From: Jatrophihabitans cynanchi
GTDB taxonomy: Bacteria > Actinomycetota > Actinomycetes > Mycobacteriales > Jatrophihabitantaceae
Assembly (NCBI RefSeq): GCF_027247405.1
Contig: NZ_CP097463.1
Location: 992,001 to 1,056,000, forward strand
Reading direction: 5' to 3'
DNA length: 64,000 bases
Shown: one piece after another, positions 38,272 through 48,480 of the stretch
Numbering within the stretch: the stretch's first letter is position 1
Layout of the letters: each line of letters begins with the position of its first letter
The notes under the pieces: model-generated
The model's database searches: none
The model's input: only the letters and a program-made list of their open reading frames with translations
Told to the model about the DNA's origin: nothing
Made by a program: the position numbers and the translations under genes

Positions 38272-38688
38272 TCAGGACGTGCCGGCGGAGTCCGCGAGCA
38301 TCCGCAGCCCGGTGATGATGCCACCGACCAGGTCGCCGTTGGTGAACGAGGCGCGCATCGCCAGCGCGGCCAGCGCACACGCCCGGTTCGGCAGCCGCTT
38401 GGCCGACTCCGGGCCGGTCACGATGTGCAGGCTGCGCTGCCCGGGCGAGACGGCGAGCAGTACCGACGAACCGCTGAGCTTCTCGAACAACGCCTCGGCG
38501 TGGGCGCGGGTCGGAGCGCTCAGCGCGCCGATGTAGACCGAGAACGCCAGCCCGGTCTCGCGGCTGGACAGCGTCAGCGCCTCGTCGAGCCGGGTCAGCT
38601 GGCCGGCCGTGAACGCCTGATCGGCGCGGGCCGGCTGCGGGCCGTACTGCAGCGTCGTGCGGGACGTCGTCGCGAGTTCACCACTCAC
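38272..38688 (-). CDS. DUF5130 protein
   Basis: A protein of 138 residues from GTG 38688 (SGELATTSRTTLQYGPQPAR). GLAFSVYIGALSAPTRAHAE and VLLAVSPGQRSLHIVTGPES are the TPM-like core seen in the actinobacterial DUF5130 family (Rv2468c-like by position). The function is unknown. The start overlaps the last 11 bp of the CtaJ gene, so the two are coupled. Neighbours pepN and HNH nuclease match the mycobacterial order. Confidence 0.78.
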   Translation of the reverse strand: MSGELATTSRTTLQYGPQPARADQAFTAGQLTRLDEALTLSSRETGLAFSVYIGALSAPTRAHAEALFEKLSGSSVLLAVSPGQRSLHIVTGPESAKRLPNRACALAALAMRASFTNGDLVGGIITGLRMLADSAGTS

Positions 38689-38923
38689 CGCTGGCACCCC
38701 CCACCGCGGTGGTCGCACCGCTGGTCACCTCGGCGTGCTCGGCGTGCTGCGCGATGGCCTCCGGGTGCGGCACGTACCAGGACGGCGCGTAGTTCCAGGG
38801 GCGGCCGGGACGGTAGCGGTTCGGCTGGCGCAGCATGGACTTGCCGTACACCCCGAACACCACCAGGGCGACGATGCCCGCGGGAATGCCCACGAACACC
38901 AGCACTGTCTCGACGATCGTCAC
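38678..38923 (-). CDS. ctaJ: aa3-type cytochrome oxidase small subunit CtaJ-like
   Basis: An 81-residue protein with one N-terminal membrane helix (TVLVFVGIPAGIVALVVFGV) and a polar tail with RYRPGRPWNYAPSWYVPHPE, the pattern I associate with CtaJ, a small accessory subunit of the actinobacterial bcc-aa3 supercomplex. The GTG start is at 38923. Location next to DUF5130 and pepN supports it. If it is not CtaJ, it remains a conserved one-helix membrane protein. Confidence 0.65.
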   Translation of the reverse strand: MTIVETVLVFVGIPAGIVALVVFGVYGKSMLRQPNRYRPGRPWNYAPSWYVPHPEAIAQHAEHAEVTSGATTAVGGASGEW

Positions 38924-38970
38924 GCCCGCAAACTTAGCTCATCAGCCTATGAGCGGCCTCAGCACCACCG

Positions 38971-40401
38971 TCATGTCCAGATCGGCGGATGGCGCCCGGC
39001 CCACGGCAGCGCCCGCTCCAGCTGCGCGGCGAGCGACAGCAGCGTCGGCTCGCCGGCCGGACGTCCGGTCAGCATGATCCCGATCGGCAAGCTCTCGGCC
39101 GACTCGTACAGCGGCAGCGAGATCGACGGCTGGCCGGTCACGTTGTACATCGCGGTGTACGGCGTGAACCGCTTCTGCCGTTCGAAGTCGCCGGCCGGAT
39201 CGTCGCCATCGCCGGTGAACCACTCGACCGGCTGGGGCAGCATCGCCAGGGTCGGCGTGAGCACGGCATCCAGGTGCGCGGTCGACACGAGCGCCTGCCG
39301 GGACAGCACGGTCAGCTGCGCGAGCGCCGCGGCGAAGCGCGCCCCGTCCACGGCACGGCCCCGCTCGCGCAGGTATCGGGTGAGCGGGCGCAGCCGCGGC
39401 TCGCCGGCCGGATCGAGCGGGATGCTCGCCGTCGACACCGTCCACAGCACCTCGAAGTACTGGACGGCCTCCGGCGGCAGCGGCGCGGTGACCTCGACGA
39501 CCTCGTGCCCCAGCTCGGTGAGCAGGGCCGACGCGCGCTCCCACGCCGCCCGCACCTGCGGGTCGACCTCGGTAGCCATCGGCGAGTCCAGGAACCGGCC
39601 GATGCGCAACCGTCCGGGCTCGCGCTCGCACCAGCCGAGGAACGTCTCGTCCTCGGGCAGCGGCGGCAGCGGGTCGGGATCGCCCGGACGCGGGCCGGCG
39701 ACCGTGTCCAGGAACGCGGCGGCGTCGCGCACCGTCCGGGCCAGCGGGCCGTACACGCCGAGCCGGGTCGAGTCCAGGTCGAGCGGGCCCTTGCTCACCC
39801 GCCCGCGCGAGGTCTTCAGCCCGACCAGCCCGCACGCGCTCGCCGGGATCCGGATCGAGCCCCCGCCGTCGCTGCCCTGCGCGAACGGGACGAACCCGCT
39901 GGCCACCGCGGCGCCCGCTCCGCCGCTCGACCCGCCGGCCGAGCGAGCCGGGTCCCACGGGGTGCGGGCCGGCGGCCCGAGGTCGGTCGCCGTGTAACAG
40001 GGCAGCCCGAACTCCGGGGTGGTCGTCTTGCCCAGGCTGATCGTCCCGGCAGCGGCCAGCAGGCTCACCACGGTGTCGTCGTAGTCCGGCACCCAGTCGG
40101 CGAACAGCGCCGAGCCGAGCTTGGTGGGCACGCCCGCCGTCGCGTTGAGGTCCTTGATCGCGATCGGGACGCCGAGCAGCGGCGGCAAGGTTGCCGGGTC
40201 GCCGGTCGCGAGCACGGCCTGCTCGGCGGCCGCGGCCTGCGTGCGGGCGGTGTCGGCGGTGACGGTGACGAACGCGCCGACCTGCCCGTCCAGGCGGGCG
40301 ATCCGCTCGAGCGCGTGCTCGACGAGTTCGACCGGGCTGACCTCGCGGCGGCGGACGGCCGCGGCCGCCTCCAGCGCGCTCAGTTCGTGCAGGTGCGTCA
40401 T
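38971..40401 (-). CDS. amidase (amidase-signature family)
   Basis: A 476-residue serine amidase. The catalytic Lys lies in LLGVPIAIKDLNATAGV, the cis-Ser in ARSAGGSSGGAGAAVASG and the nucleophile Ser in FAQGSDGGGSIRIPASACG. It hydrolyses amides to acid and ammonia; the substrate is not readable and it is not GatA (no adjacent gatB/gatC). ATG 40401 is 7 nt after a TACCGT hexamer, a leaderless pattern. It lies between CtaJ and the HNH nuclease and is an extra gene relative to the mycobacterial order. Confidence 0.92.
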   Translation of the reverse strand: MTHLHELSALEAAAAVRRREVSPVELVEHALERIARLDGQVGAFVTVTADTARTQAAAAEQAVLATGDPATLPPLLGVPIAIKDLNATAGVPTKLGSALFADWVPDYDDTVVSLLAAAGTISLGKTTTPEFGLPCYTATDLGPPARTPWDPARSAGGSSGGAGAAVASGFVPFAQGSDGGGSIRIPASACGLVGLKTSRGRVSKGPLDLDSTRLGVYGPLARTVRDAAAFLDTVAGPRPGDPDPLPPLPEDETFLGWCEREPGRLRIGRFLDSPMATEVDPQVRAAWERASALLTELGHEVVEVTAPLPPEAVQYFEVLWTVSTASIPLDPAGEPRLRPLTRYLRERGRAVDGARFAAALAQLTVLSRQALVSTAHLDAVLTPTLAMLPQPVEWFTGDGDDPAGDFERQKRFTPYTAMYNVTGQPSISLPLYESAESLPIGIMLTGRPAGEPTLLSLAAQLERALPWAGRHPPIWT

Positions 40402-40408
40402 GGCGGCG

Positions 40409-40414
40409 ACGGTA
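40409..40414 (-). promoter_or_regulatory. -10 hexamer TACCGT of the amidase gene
   Basis: Minus-strand TACCGT is followed by 7 nt and the ATG at 40401. Confidence 0.4.
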
Positions 40415-40427
40415 TCCCGTTACCGGG

Positions 40428-40955
40428 TCAGGCCGGCGAGGCCAGCGCCTCGCGCGGCACCGGAGACGCGCCCAGGTAGGGCTGCCAGGCCGGGTCGCGC
40501 TTGGCCCACCCCATGACGACAGCCACCGTCGGCGGTGGCTGTGCGGGGGGCAGTTCCAGGTGCCAGCCGAGCTCGGAGAGCAGCCGGTCACCCTTGCGAT
40601 GGTTGCAGCGGGCGCACGCGGCCACCACGTTCGTCCAGACGTGCAGGCCGCCGCGCGAGCGCGGCCGGACGTGGTCGACGGTGTCGGCACGGGCGCCGCA
40701 GTACGCGCACAGGTGCCCGTCGCGATCGAGCACGCCGCGGCGGGTCAACGGCACCTCGCGGCGGTAGGGGACCCGCACGTAACGCGAGAGCCGGACCACG
40801 CTCGGAACGCGGATGGCGGTACGGGCCGAGTGCATCACCTCGGTGCCCGCCTCGACCACGATCGCCTTCTCGGCGAGCACGAGCACGACGGCGCGGCGAA
40901 GCGGCACGACGCACAGCGGTTCATACGTCGCGTTGAGGACCAATGCACCCGACAC
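40428..40955 (-). CDS. HNH endonuclease
   Basis: A 175-residue protein. Its N-terminus (SGALVLNATYEPLCVVPLRR) and the HNH core are typical: CAYCGARADTVDHVRPRSRG and NVVAACARCNHRKGDR give the CxxC...DH...CxxC zinc-HNH signature. It is widely conserved in actinobacteria (Rv2469c by position) with a presumed DNA-repair or housekeeping nuclease role. GTG 40955 is chosen because GGAGGTGA lies 8 nt upstream; GTG 40967 would sit inside that Shine-Dalgarno. It is divergent from the MscS gene. Confidence 0.9.
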   Translation of the reverse strand: MSGALVLNATYEPLCVVPLRRAVVLVLAEKAIVVEAGTEVMHSARTAIRVPSVVRLSRYVRVPYRREVPLTRRGVLDRDGHLCAYCGARADTVDHVRPRSRGGLHVWTNVVAACARCNHRKGDRLLSELGWHLELPPAQPPPTVAVVMGWAKRDPAWQPYLGASPVPREALASPA

Positions 40956-41039
40956 CGGCTGACTCACCTCCGACCGGTACCAGTGAACCGGACAACCGGC
41001 TTTCGCGCACGCTCCTTGTGCCGTGGCAGGGTTACCGCC

Positions 41040-41972
41040 GTGAGTGCGACGACCCCGCAGCAGCTGGCCGAACTCCCCCGCTACGTGCGCGACCACAGCC
41101 GGTGGGTGATCGAGATCCCGGTGCGGATCCTGGTCATCATCGTGGTGGCGCTGGTGCTGCGTGCCGTGCTGCACCGCGCGATCGGCAGGATGGTTCGGCC
41201 GGTACGCGCCGGCGACGTGCCGCGCATCCTGCGCCCGTTCCGCGAGCGCGCCGAGAACCTGTCGCTGCTCGGCTCCGGGCTGATGTCCGAGCGCCGCAAC
41301 CAGCGTGCAGCGACGATCGGCTCGGTCCTCAGGTCGGTGACCTCGTTCGTGATCTTGGTGATCGCGGTGCTGACGATCCTGAGCGAGCTCAGCGTCAACC
41401 TGGCGCCGTTCATCGCCGGCACGTCGATCGTCGGGGTCGCGCTCGGCTTCGGCGCCCAGACGATCGTCAAGGACTTCCTGTCCGGCATGTTCATGATGCT
41501 GGAGGACCAGTACGGCGTCGGCGACGTCATCGACTTCGAGAAGGCGACCGGCACCGTCGAGGCCGTCGGGCTGCGCACCACGCGGCTGCGCGACATCAAC
41601 GGCACGGTCTGGTACGTCCGCAACGGCGAGGTGGTCCGGGTCGGCAACAAGAGCCAGGGGTTCGCGCAGGTCGTGCTGGACGTCCCGATCGACGCGAGCG
41701 AGGACATCGACCGGGCCTCGGCCGCGATGCTCGAGGTGGCGCAGGCGATGCGGGCGGACGAGGCCTGGGCGCCGGTGTTCCTCGGCGAGCCGGAGGTGCA
41801 GGGCGTCGAGCAGTTGACCCGCACCGAGACGGTGATCCGCCTCGTCGCCAAGGTGCGCCCGCTCGAACAGTGGCGCACGGCGCGCGAGCTGCGCCGGCGG
41901 ATCCGCGAGCGGCTGGACCGGCTGTCGATCGACGCGCATCTGGACGACGCTCCCTCGCCGCCGTCCGGCTGA
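41040..41972 (+). CDS. MscS-family mechanosensitive channel
   Basis: A 310-residue protein with about three to four membrane helices (residues 25-45, 98-120, 125-145) and the MscS core: APFIAGTSIVGVALGFGAQT and IVKDFLSGMFMMLEDQYGVG, the pore helix and beta-domain entry. The C-terminal cytoplasmic domain (RTTRLRDINGTVWYVRNGEV) is complete. It would open under membrane tension to release osmolytes. GTG 41040 is the likely start. It converges on the flavoprotein gene across a 15-bp tandem repeat. Confidence 0.92.
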   Translation: MSATTPQQLAELPRYVRDHSRWVIEIPVRILVIIVVALVLRAVLHRAIGRMVRPVRAGDVPRILRPFRERAENLSLLGSGLMSERRNQRAATIGSVLRSVTSFVILVIAVLTILSELSVNLAPFIAGTSIVGVALGFGAQTIVKDFLSGMFMMLEDQYGVGDVIDFEKATGTVEAVGLRTTRLRDINGTVWYVRNGEVVRVGNKSQGFAQVVLDVPIDASEDIDRASAAMLEVAQAMRADEAWAPVFLGEPEVQGVEQLTRTETVIRLVAKVRPLEQWRTARELRRRIRERLDRLSIDAHLDDAPSPPSG

Positions 41973-42015
41973 GCACTCGTCAGCCGAGCACTCGTCAGCG
42001 GAGCACTCGTCAGCC
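41971..42015. repeat. 15-bp tandem repeat, three copies, between convergent genes
   Basis: The unit GAGCACTCGTCAGCC occurs at 41971-41985, 41986-42000 (last base G) and 42001-42015. It spans the stop codons of the MscS gene (41970-41972) and of the flavoprotein (42010-42012), so repeat number would change the distance between them without altering most of either protein. Confidence 0.95.
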
Positions 42016-43446
42016 GAGCGCACGCACCGCGTCGAGCACCGCGCGATGCATCGTCGGGAACGCGTAGTGCATGGTCGCCAGCGTGTGCACCGGCACTTCG
42101 GCGTGCACGGCGACCGTGAGCAGCCCCAGGATCTCGCCGCCGTTCGGGGCGACCACGGTCGCACCGACCAGGACGCCGCGGTCGGCGTCGGCGACCAGCT
42201 TGACGAACCCGTCGTTGCCCGGCCCGTGGATCCAGCCGCGGCTGTTGGCCGGCATCGGCTCGGAGCCGACGCGCACGTTCAGGCCGCGCTCACGGGCCTG
42301 CTGCTCGCTGAGCCCGACCCGGCCGACCTCCGGATCGGTGAAGGTGACCCAGGCCAGCCCGTGGTAACCGCCGAACTGCGACGGCTGCCCGAGCAGGTGC
42401 GCGAGCAGCACCCGCGCCTGCCACACCGCCACATGGGTGAACGCACCGCGACCGGTGATGTCGCCGAGGGCGTACACGTCCGCGACCGGCGCCCCGTCGT
42501 GCTGCACCTGCAGGTGCTCATCGACCTCGAGCGAGCGCGCCGACCCGTCCAGGCCGACGGTGTCCAGGCCGATCGTGTCCAGGCCGAGCTCGGCCAGGTT
42601 CGGCCGCCGGCCCGCCGAGACCAGCAGCTTCGCCCCGGTGACCGTCGAGCCGTCGGCCAGCGTCAACTCGACCCCGTCGCCGCCCGCGGACACCCGGCGG
42701 ACCCCGACGCCCTGACGCACCTCGATGCCCTCCCGCGCGAACACCTCGGCGATCGTGACCGAGGCCTCCGGCTCTTCCGGGCCGAGGATCCGCGGCGCGG
42801 CCTCCACGACGGTCACCCGGCTGCCGAACCGGGCGAAGCCCTGCGCCAGCTCGCAACCGATCGCGCCGCCGCCGAGCACCACGAGCGAGGACGGCGCCGT
42901 CCGGGCCTTCACCACCTCGCGGTTCGTCCACACCAGAGCGTCGGTGCCGTCCGAGCTCGCGCGCAGTTCGGCCAGCCCGTCGATCGGCGGGATCGCCGGC
43001 GCGGTGCCGGTCGCGACCACCACGCGGCGTCCGGTGAACGTCCGCTCCCCCGCGGCGACGACGAACCGGCCCTGCTCGTCGCGCCCGGAGAGCCGGCCGG
43101 CGCCGCGCACGAACGTCGCCCCCTTGCCCTCGAGCCGCTCGACCGCGACCCGGTCGTCCCAGTCGTCGGTCGCCTCGTCGCGGATCCGGTCCGCGACCGG
43201 CGTGAAGTCCGGCGCCACCTCGGCATGCCCGGCGAGCGCGTCGACGCGACGCGCCTCGGCCAGCACCTCGGCGCCACGCAGGATCATCTTGGACGGGATG
43301 CAGCCGAAGTACGGGCACTCGCCGCCCACCAGCGCCGGGTCCACGCCGAGTACCGACCAGCCCGCGGTGGCCAGCTGCCCGGCCAGCTCCTCGCCACCAG
43401 GGCCCAGGCCGAGCACGATCACGTCGAAGGTCGCGGTTTGCGTCAT
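42010..43446 (-). CDS. FAD-dependent pyridine nucleotide-disulfide oxidoreductase (atypical)
   Basis: A 478-residue flavoprotein. The FAD motif VLGLGPGGEELAGQL, the redox pair GGECPYFGCIPSKM (Cys44, Cys49), the NAD(P) motif VVLGGGAIGCELAQGFA and the second FAD motif DVYALGDITGRGAFTHVA are all present. The C-terminal HPT...E dyad of lipoamide and glutathione reductases is replaced: the region reads HYAFPTMHRAV, with Phe and Arg at those places. It therefore probably reduces something other than a classical disulfide (quinone, metal or transhydrogenation). ATG 43446 lies 6 nt after TACGGT. Confidence 0.88.
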   Translation of the reverse strand: MTQTATFDVIVLGLGPGGEELAGQLATAGWSVLGVDPALVGGECPYFGCIPSKMILRGAEVLAEARRVDALAGHAEVAPDFTPVADRIRDEATDDWDDRVAVERLEGKGATFVRGAGRLSGRDEQGRFVVAAGERTFTGRRVVVATGTAPAIPPIDGLAELRASSDGTDALVWTNREVVKARTAPSSLVVLGGGAIGCELAQGFARFGSRVTVVEAAPRILGPEEPEASVTIAEVFAREGIEVRQGVGVRRVSAGGDGVELTLADGSTVTGAKLLVSAGRRPNLAELGLDTIGLDTVGLDGSARSLEVDEHLQVQHDGAPVADVYALGDITGRGAFTHVAVWQARVLLAHLLGQPSQFGGYHGLAWVTFTDPEVGRVGLSEQQARERGLNVRVGSEPMPANSRGWIHGPGNDGFVKLVADADRGVLVGATVVAPNGGEILGLLTVAVHAEVPVHTLATMHYAFPTMHRAVLDAVRALG

Positions 43447-43452
43447 TGGTAG

Positions 43453-43458
43453 ACCGTA
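43453..43458 (-). promoter_or_regulatory. -10 hexamer TACGGT of the flavoprotein gene
   Basis: Minus-strand TACGGT is followed by 6 nt and the ATG at 43446; no Shine-Dalgarno fits. Confidence 0.5.
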
Positions 43459-43496
43459 GGACCGGCACCGTCAACGCGATAGAGAACAATGAGCGA

Positions 43497-43913
43497 GTGA
43501 CCTCGACGCCCGACCCGGACCCGACGTACACCCGAGCCGACACCTTCTACGCGGCGGTCGGCGGCGAGGCGACGTTCCGCAGACTGGTCGGCGCGTTCTA
43601 CGCGGGCGTCGCCGAGGACCCCGAACTGCGGGCGCTGTACCCCGAGGAGGACCTCGGCCCGGCCACCGAGCGGCTGACCCTGTTCCTCATCCAGTACTGG
43701 GGCGGCCCGACCACCTACAGCGAGCGGCGCGGCCACCCGAGGCTGCGGATGCGGCACGTCCCGTTCGCGATCGACAGCGCGCAGCGCGACCGCTGGCTGC
43801 ACCACATGCGGGCCGCGCTGGACGGCCTGCAGCTGCCGGCGGCGTACGAGCAGACGCTCTGGGACTACCTCGTCGGCGCGGCCGACTCGCTGCGCAACGT
43901 CCGCGACGCGTAG
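43497..43913 (+). CDS. glbO: group II truncated haemoglobin
   Basis: A 138-residue globin. The B-helix Tyr in RLVGAFYAGVAEDPELRALY, the CD-region LTLFLIQYWGGPTTY, the proximal His in RLRMRHVPFAID and the G8 Trp in RDRWLHHMRAAL identify TrHb-O. It binds oxygen and peroxide and is thought to support respiration. GTG 43497 is preferred to an upstream in-frame start; AACAAT lies 6 nt before it. An alpha-glucosidase gene follows immediately, the same pair as Rv2470-Rv2471. Confidence 0.93.
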   Translation: MTSTPDPDPTYTRADTFYAAVGGEATFRRLVGAFYAGVAEDPELRALYPEEDLGPATERLTLFLIQYWGGPTTYSERRGHPRLRMRHVPFAIDSAQRDRWLHHMRAALDGLQLPAAYEQTLWDYLVGAADSLRNVRDA

Positions 43914-43949
43914 GTGCGACCAGCGCGCGGCATCGGGCACAATGGCGGC

Positions 43950-45554
43950 GTGTCCAAAAGCGCTTACGGCCAGCCCTGGTGGGCCTCGGCCGTCTTCTAC
44001 CAGGTCTATCCGCGCAGCTTCGCCGACGGCAACGGCGACGGGACGGGCGACCTGATCGGGCTCCGCGAGCGGATGGGCCACCTGCGTGAGCTCGGCGTGG
44101 ACGCCATCTGGCTCTCGCCGTTCTACCGCTCGCCGATGGCCGACGGCGGCTACGACGTGGCCGACCCCTGCGACGTCGACCCACGCTTCGGCACGCTCGC
44201 CGACTTCGACGCGATGCTGGCCGAGGCACACGTGCAGGGCATCAAGGTCACCGTCGACATCGTCCCGAACCACTTCTCCGACCAGCACCCGTGGTTCCAG
44301 GCCGCACTGGCCAGCCCGCCGGGATCACCGGAGCGGGCCCGGTTCATCTTCCGGGACGGGCGCGGCCCGGACGGCTCGCTGCCCCCGAACAACTGGCCGT
44401 CCGTGTTCGGCGGCCCGGCCTGGCATCGCGAGCGGGGCGGGTACGGGGGTCCCGGCGGAGGGCAGTGGTACCTGCACCTGTTCGCTCCCGAGCAGCCCGA
44501 CCTGGACTGGCGCAACCCCGAGGTGCCGGCCGAGTTCGGGCGGATCCTGCGGTTCTGGCTGGACCGGGGCGTCGACGGCTTCCGGATCGACGTCGCGCAC
44601 GGCATGGCCAAGCCGGACGGGCTGCCGGACATGGACCTGTCCGTCGTGCCCTCGCGCGAGGAGGGCGCCACCATGCCGTCGCTGATGGACATCCGCTGGG
44701 ACCGCGACGGCGTGCACGAGTACCACCGGGGGTTCCGGCGGGTGCTCGACTCCTACCCCGGCGACCGGATGGCCGTCGGCGAGGCCTGGGTGCCCGACTC
44801 GGACCGGCTCGCCCGGTACGTCCGCGCGGACGAGCTCAACCTCACGTTCAACTTCGAACTGGTCGAGGCCCGCTGGGGCGCCGACACGTTCGGCAAGGCG
44901 ATCGACGCCTCGCTGCAGGCGATGTCCGGCGTCGGCGCTCCGTGCACCTGGGTGCTGGACAACCACGACGTGGACCGGGCAGCGACCCGTTACGGGGGCG
45001 GCGACCTCGGTGTGGCGCGAGCCCGGGCCGCCGCTCTCGTCCAGCTGTCGTTGCCGGGCGCGGCGTACATCTACAACGGCGACGAGCTGGGGCTGGAGAA
45101 CGTCGACCTGCCGGACGAGGCCCTGCAGGACCCGACCTGGGAGCGCAGCGGGCACACCGATCGCGGACGCGACGGCGAGCGGGTACCGATCCCGTGGTCC
45201 GGCAGCGAGCCGCCGTTCGGCTTCACCAGCGCGCCGTCGAGCTGGCTGCCGATGCCGGCGAACTGGGCCGGGCGCACGGTGGCCGCGCAGGACGCCGACC
45301 CGGATTCGACGCTGCACCTGTACCGGGCGGCGTTGCGGCTGCGGCGTGAGCTGCCCGACCTGCTGGGGCGTGAGTTCGAGTGGTCCGGTGCCCCGGTGGG
45401 CGCGCTGGCGTTTCGCCGCGGCGGGATCGGAGTCGTGCTGAACGCCGGCGCCGAGCCGATCGCGCTCCCGGCCGGAGCGGTGCTGCTGTCGTCCGGCCCG
45501 CTCACCGGAGGCGTCGTTCCGGGCAACACCGCCGTCTGGTTGCGGCTGCCCTGA
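43950..45554 (+). CDS. aglA: alpha-glucosidase, glycoside hydrolase family 13
   Basis: A 534-residue GH13 enzyme. The barrel motifs are FYQVYPRSFADGNGDGTGDL, VDIVPNHFSD, the nucleophile Asp in GVDGFRIDVAHGM, the acid/base Glu in RMAVGEAWVPD and the stabilising Asp in VLDNHDVDRAA. It hydrolyses terminal alpha-glucosidic bonds of maltose-type or isomaltose-type sugars. GTG 43950 gives the usual N-terminus and has CACAAT 6 nt upstream; a GTG at 43914 directly after the glbO stop is possible. It likely forms an operon with glbO. Confidence 0.92.
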   Translation: MSKSAYGQPWWASAVFYQVYPRSFADGNGDGTGDLIGLRERMGHLRELGVDAIWLSPFYRSPMADGGYDVADPCDVDPRFGTLADFDAMLAEAHVQGIKVTVDIVPNHFSDQHPWFQAALASPPGSPERARFIFRDGRGPDGSLPPNNWPSVFGGPAWHRERGGYGGPGGGQWYLHLFAPEQPDLDWRNPEVPAEFGRILRFWLDRGVDGFRIDVAHGMAKPDGLPDMDLSVVPSREEGATMPSLMDIRWDRDGVHEYHRGFRRVLDSYPGDRMAVGEAWVPDSDRLARYVRADELNLTFNFELVEARWGADTFGKAIDASLQAMSGVGAPCTWVLDNHDVDRAATRYGGGDLGVARARAAALVQLSLPGAAYIYNGDELGLENVDLPDEALQDPTWERSGHTDRGRDGERVPIPWSGSEPPFGFTSAPSSWLPMPANWAGRTVAAQDADPDSTLHLYRAALRLRRELPDLLGREFEWSGAPVGALAFRRGGIGVVLNAGAEPIALPAGAVLLSSGPLTGGVVPGNTAVWLRLP

Positions 45555-45561
45555 TCGTGCG

Positions 45562-46215
45562 TCAGCGCAGGACGGTGAGCCCGCCGCGTTCCTCGGCGTA
45601 GACCGAGCCGTACCTGCCCGAGACGCGGGTCCACCGGCCGGCGCGGTCGACGTTCGCGTGCGAGCCGCGCCCCAGGAAGCCCATCCGGGTGAGCGCGCCG
45701 AGCGTGCGCAGGGTGATCGCGGCCCGCTCGGGCGCGCCGTCCGCGGTGACGGTGAGGACGACCGCGTCGAGCAGCGCGTCAGCGAGCGCGGCACGAGGCA
45801 GCCGTCCCCGCGCAGCCGGCACGCCCTCGCGCTCGGCCGCCTCCCGCAACGCGAGCGCGCCGCTGCGCACCAGGTCGCGCACGACGTGATCCGGCACCCC
45901 GTCGACCCGGCGCCAGCCGGCCCGCGGTGGCAGGCCCGCCCGCCACTCGGCGTCGCGCGGCGCCGGTGGGGTGCTCGCCTGCTCGGCCCAGCGCAGCAGT
46001 TCGGCGGCGTGGACGGTCAGGTCGAGCGCCTCGGCGGGTGCGGTGCGCAACGTCCGGGACACCAGCACGTCGAACGGGAGCCGGACGTACAGCGTGGTGG
46101 TCGCATCGCCGTGACGCAGTCTGGCCAGGCAGGCGGGGTCCAGGTCGGCGGCGCGGCGCAGCAGGGGGACCAGTTCGGCCAGCGCGTCGCGCAGCCCGGG
46201 GCTGGTGTCGATCAC
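45562..46215 (-). CDS. conserved actinobacterial protein (Rv2474c-like)
   Basis: A 217-residue protein from GTG 46215. RLRHGDATTTLYVRLPFDVL and MGFLGRGSHANVDRAGRWTR look well folded, but no known enzyme motif is visible. The GTG overlaps the stop of the thioesterase gene (GTGA), so the two are coupled, as Rv2475c-Rv2474c are neighbours in M. tuberculosis. Function is unknown. It converges on aglA with 7 bp between the stops. Confidence 0.75.
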   Translation of the reverse strand: MIDTSPGLRDALAELVPLLRRAADLDPACLARLRHGDATTTLYVRLPFDVLVSRTLRTAPAEALDLTVHAAELLRWAEQASTPPAPRDAEWRAGLPPRAGWRRVDGVPDHVVRDLVRSGALALREAAEREGVPAARGRLPRAALADALLDAVVLTVTADGAPERAAITLRTLGALTRMGFLGRGSHANVDRAGRWTRVSGRYGSVYAEERGGLTVLR

Positions 46216-46619
46216 CCGGCGGTGTCGGCGAAGCCGGCCAGCAGGTCGCGTTCCTCGGCGGTGAGCCGGCGCGGACGGTCGATCCCGAAGTCGAAGGTGA
46301 CGCAGCTGGTGGCGGCGCGAGCGGCGAGCCGTCCGGTGTCGAACACCTCGTAGTGCACCGTGAACGAGGCGCCGCGCACGGTGTCGATCCACAGCTCGAG
46401 CTGCAGCGGGTCGGGGTGGTAGACGACCGGGCGCAGGTAGTCGATCTCGTGCCGGGCGATCACGGTGCCGCTGTTGAAGCCCTCGTTCCGGTCGAAGAAC
46501 ATCGCGACGCGGGCCTGCTCGAGGTAGGCGAGGTACGCCGAGTTGTTGATGTGCCGGTACGCGTCCATGTCCGACCAGCGCATGTGCACCGCGTGCTTGA
46601 ACCTCGCCACGGCACACAT
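46212..46619 (-). CDS. acyl-CoA thioesterase (HotDog fold)
   Basis: A 135-residue protein. MRWSDMDAYRHINNSAYLAY is the 4-hydroxybenzoyl-CoA-thioesterase signature with the catalytic Asp, and EIDYLRPVVYHPDPLQLELW with the following strands completes a HotDog domain. It should hydrolyse an acyl-CoA. ATG 46619 is taken; the GTG nine bases later is an alternative. It lies 49 bp after ettA on the same strand and is coupled to the Rv2474c-like gene. Confidence 0.88.
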   Translation of the reverse strand: MCAVARFKHAVHMRWSDMDAYRHINNSAYLAYLEQARVAMFFDRNEGFNSGTVIARHEIDYLRPVVYHPDPLQLELWIDTVRGASFTVHYEVFDTGRLAARAATSCVTFDFGIDRPRRLTAEERDLLAGFADTAG

Positions 46620-46668
46620 CGTGTCACGACCGCCGCGACGATTCGCGGCGCGTGGGACCGGCTGCCGC

Positions 46669-48351
<1,683 letters not shown>

Positions 48352-48480
48352 GTTCCGTCCTTGCTTCGTCAGTGCGGGAGGGGTGTGCCGCCGCGCGTGC
48401 GGCACACCGTCCAGTGTCCCAGCCCTGTCGAACGCCGGCGGCCACCGCCCCCGGCCGTGCCGTCGGACCGCTCGCCCCGA

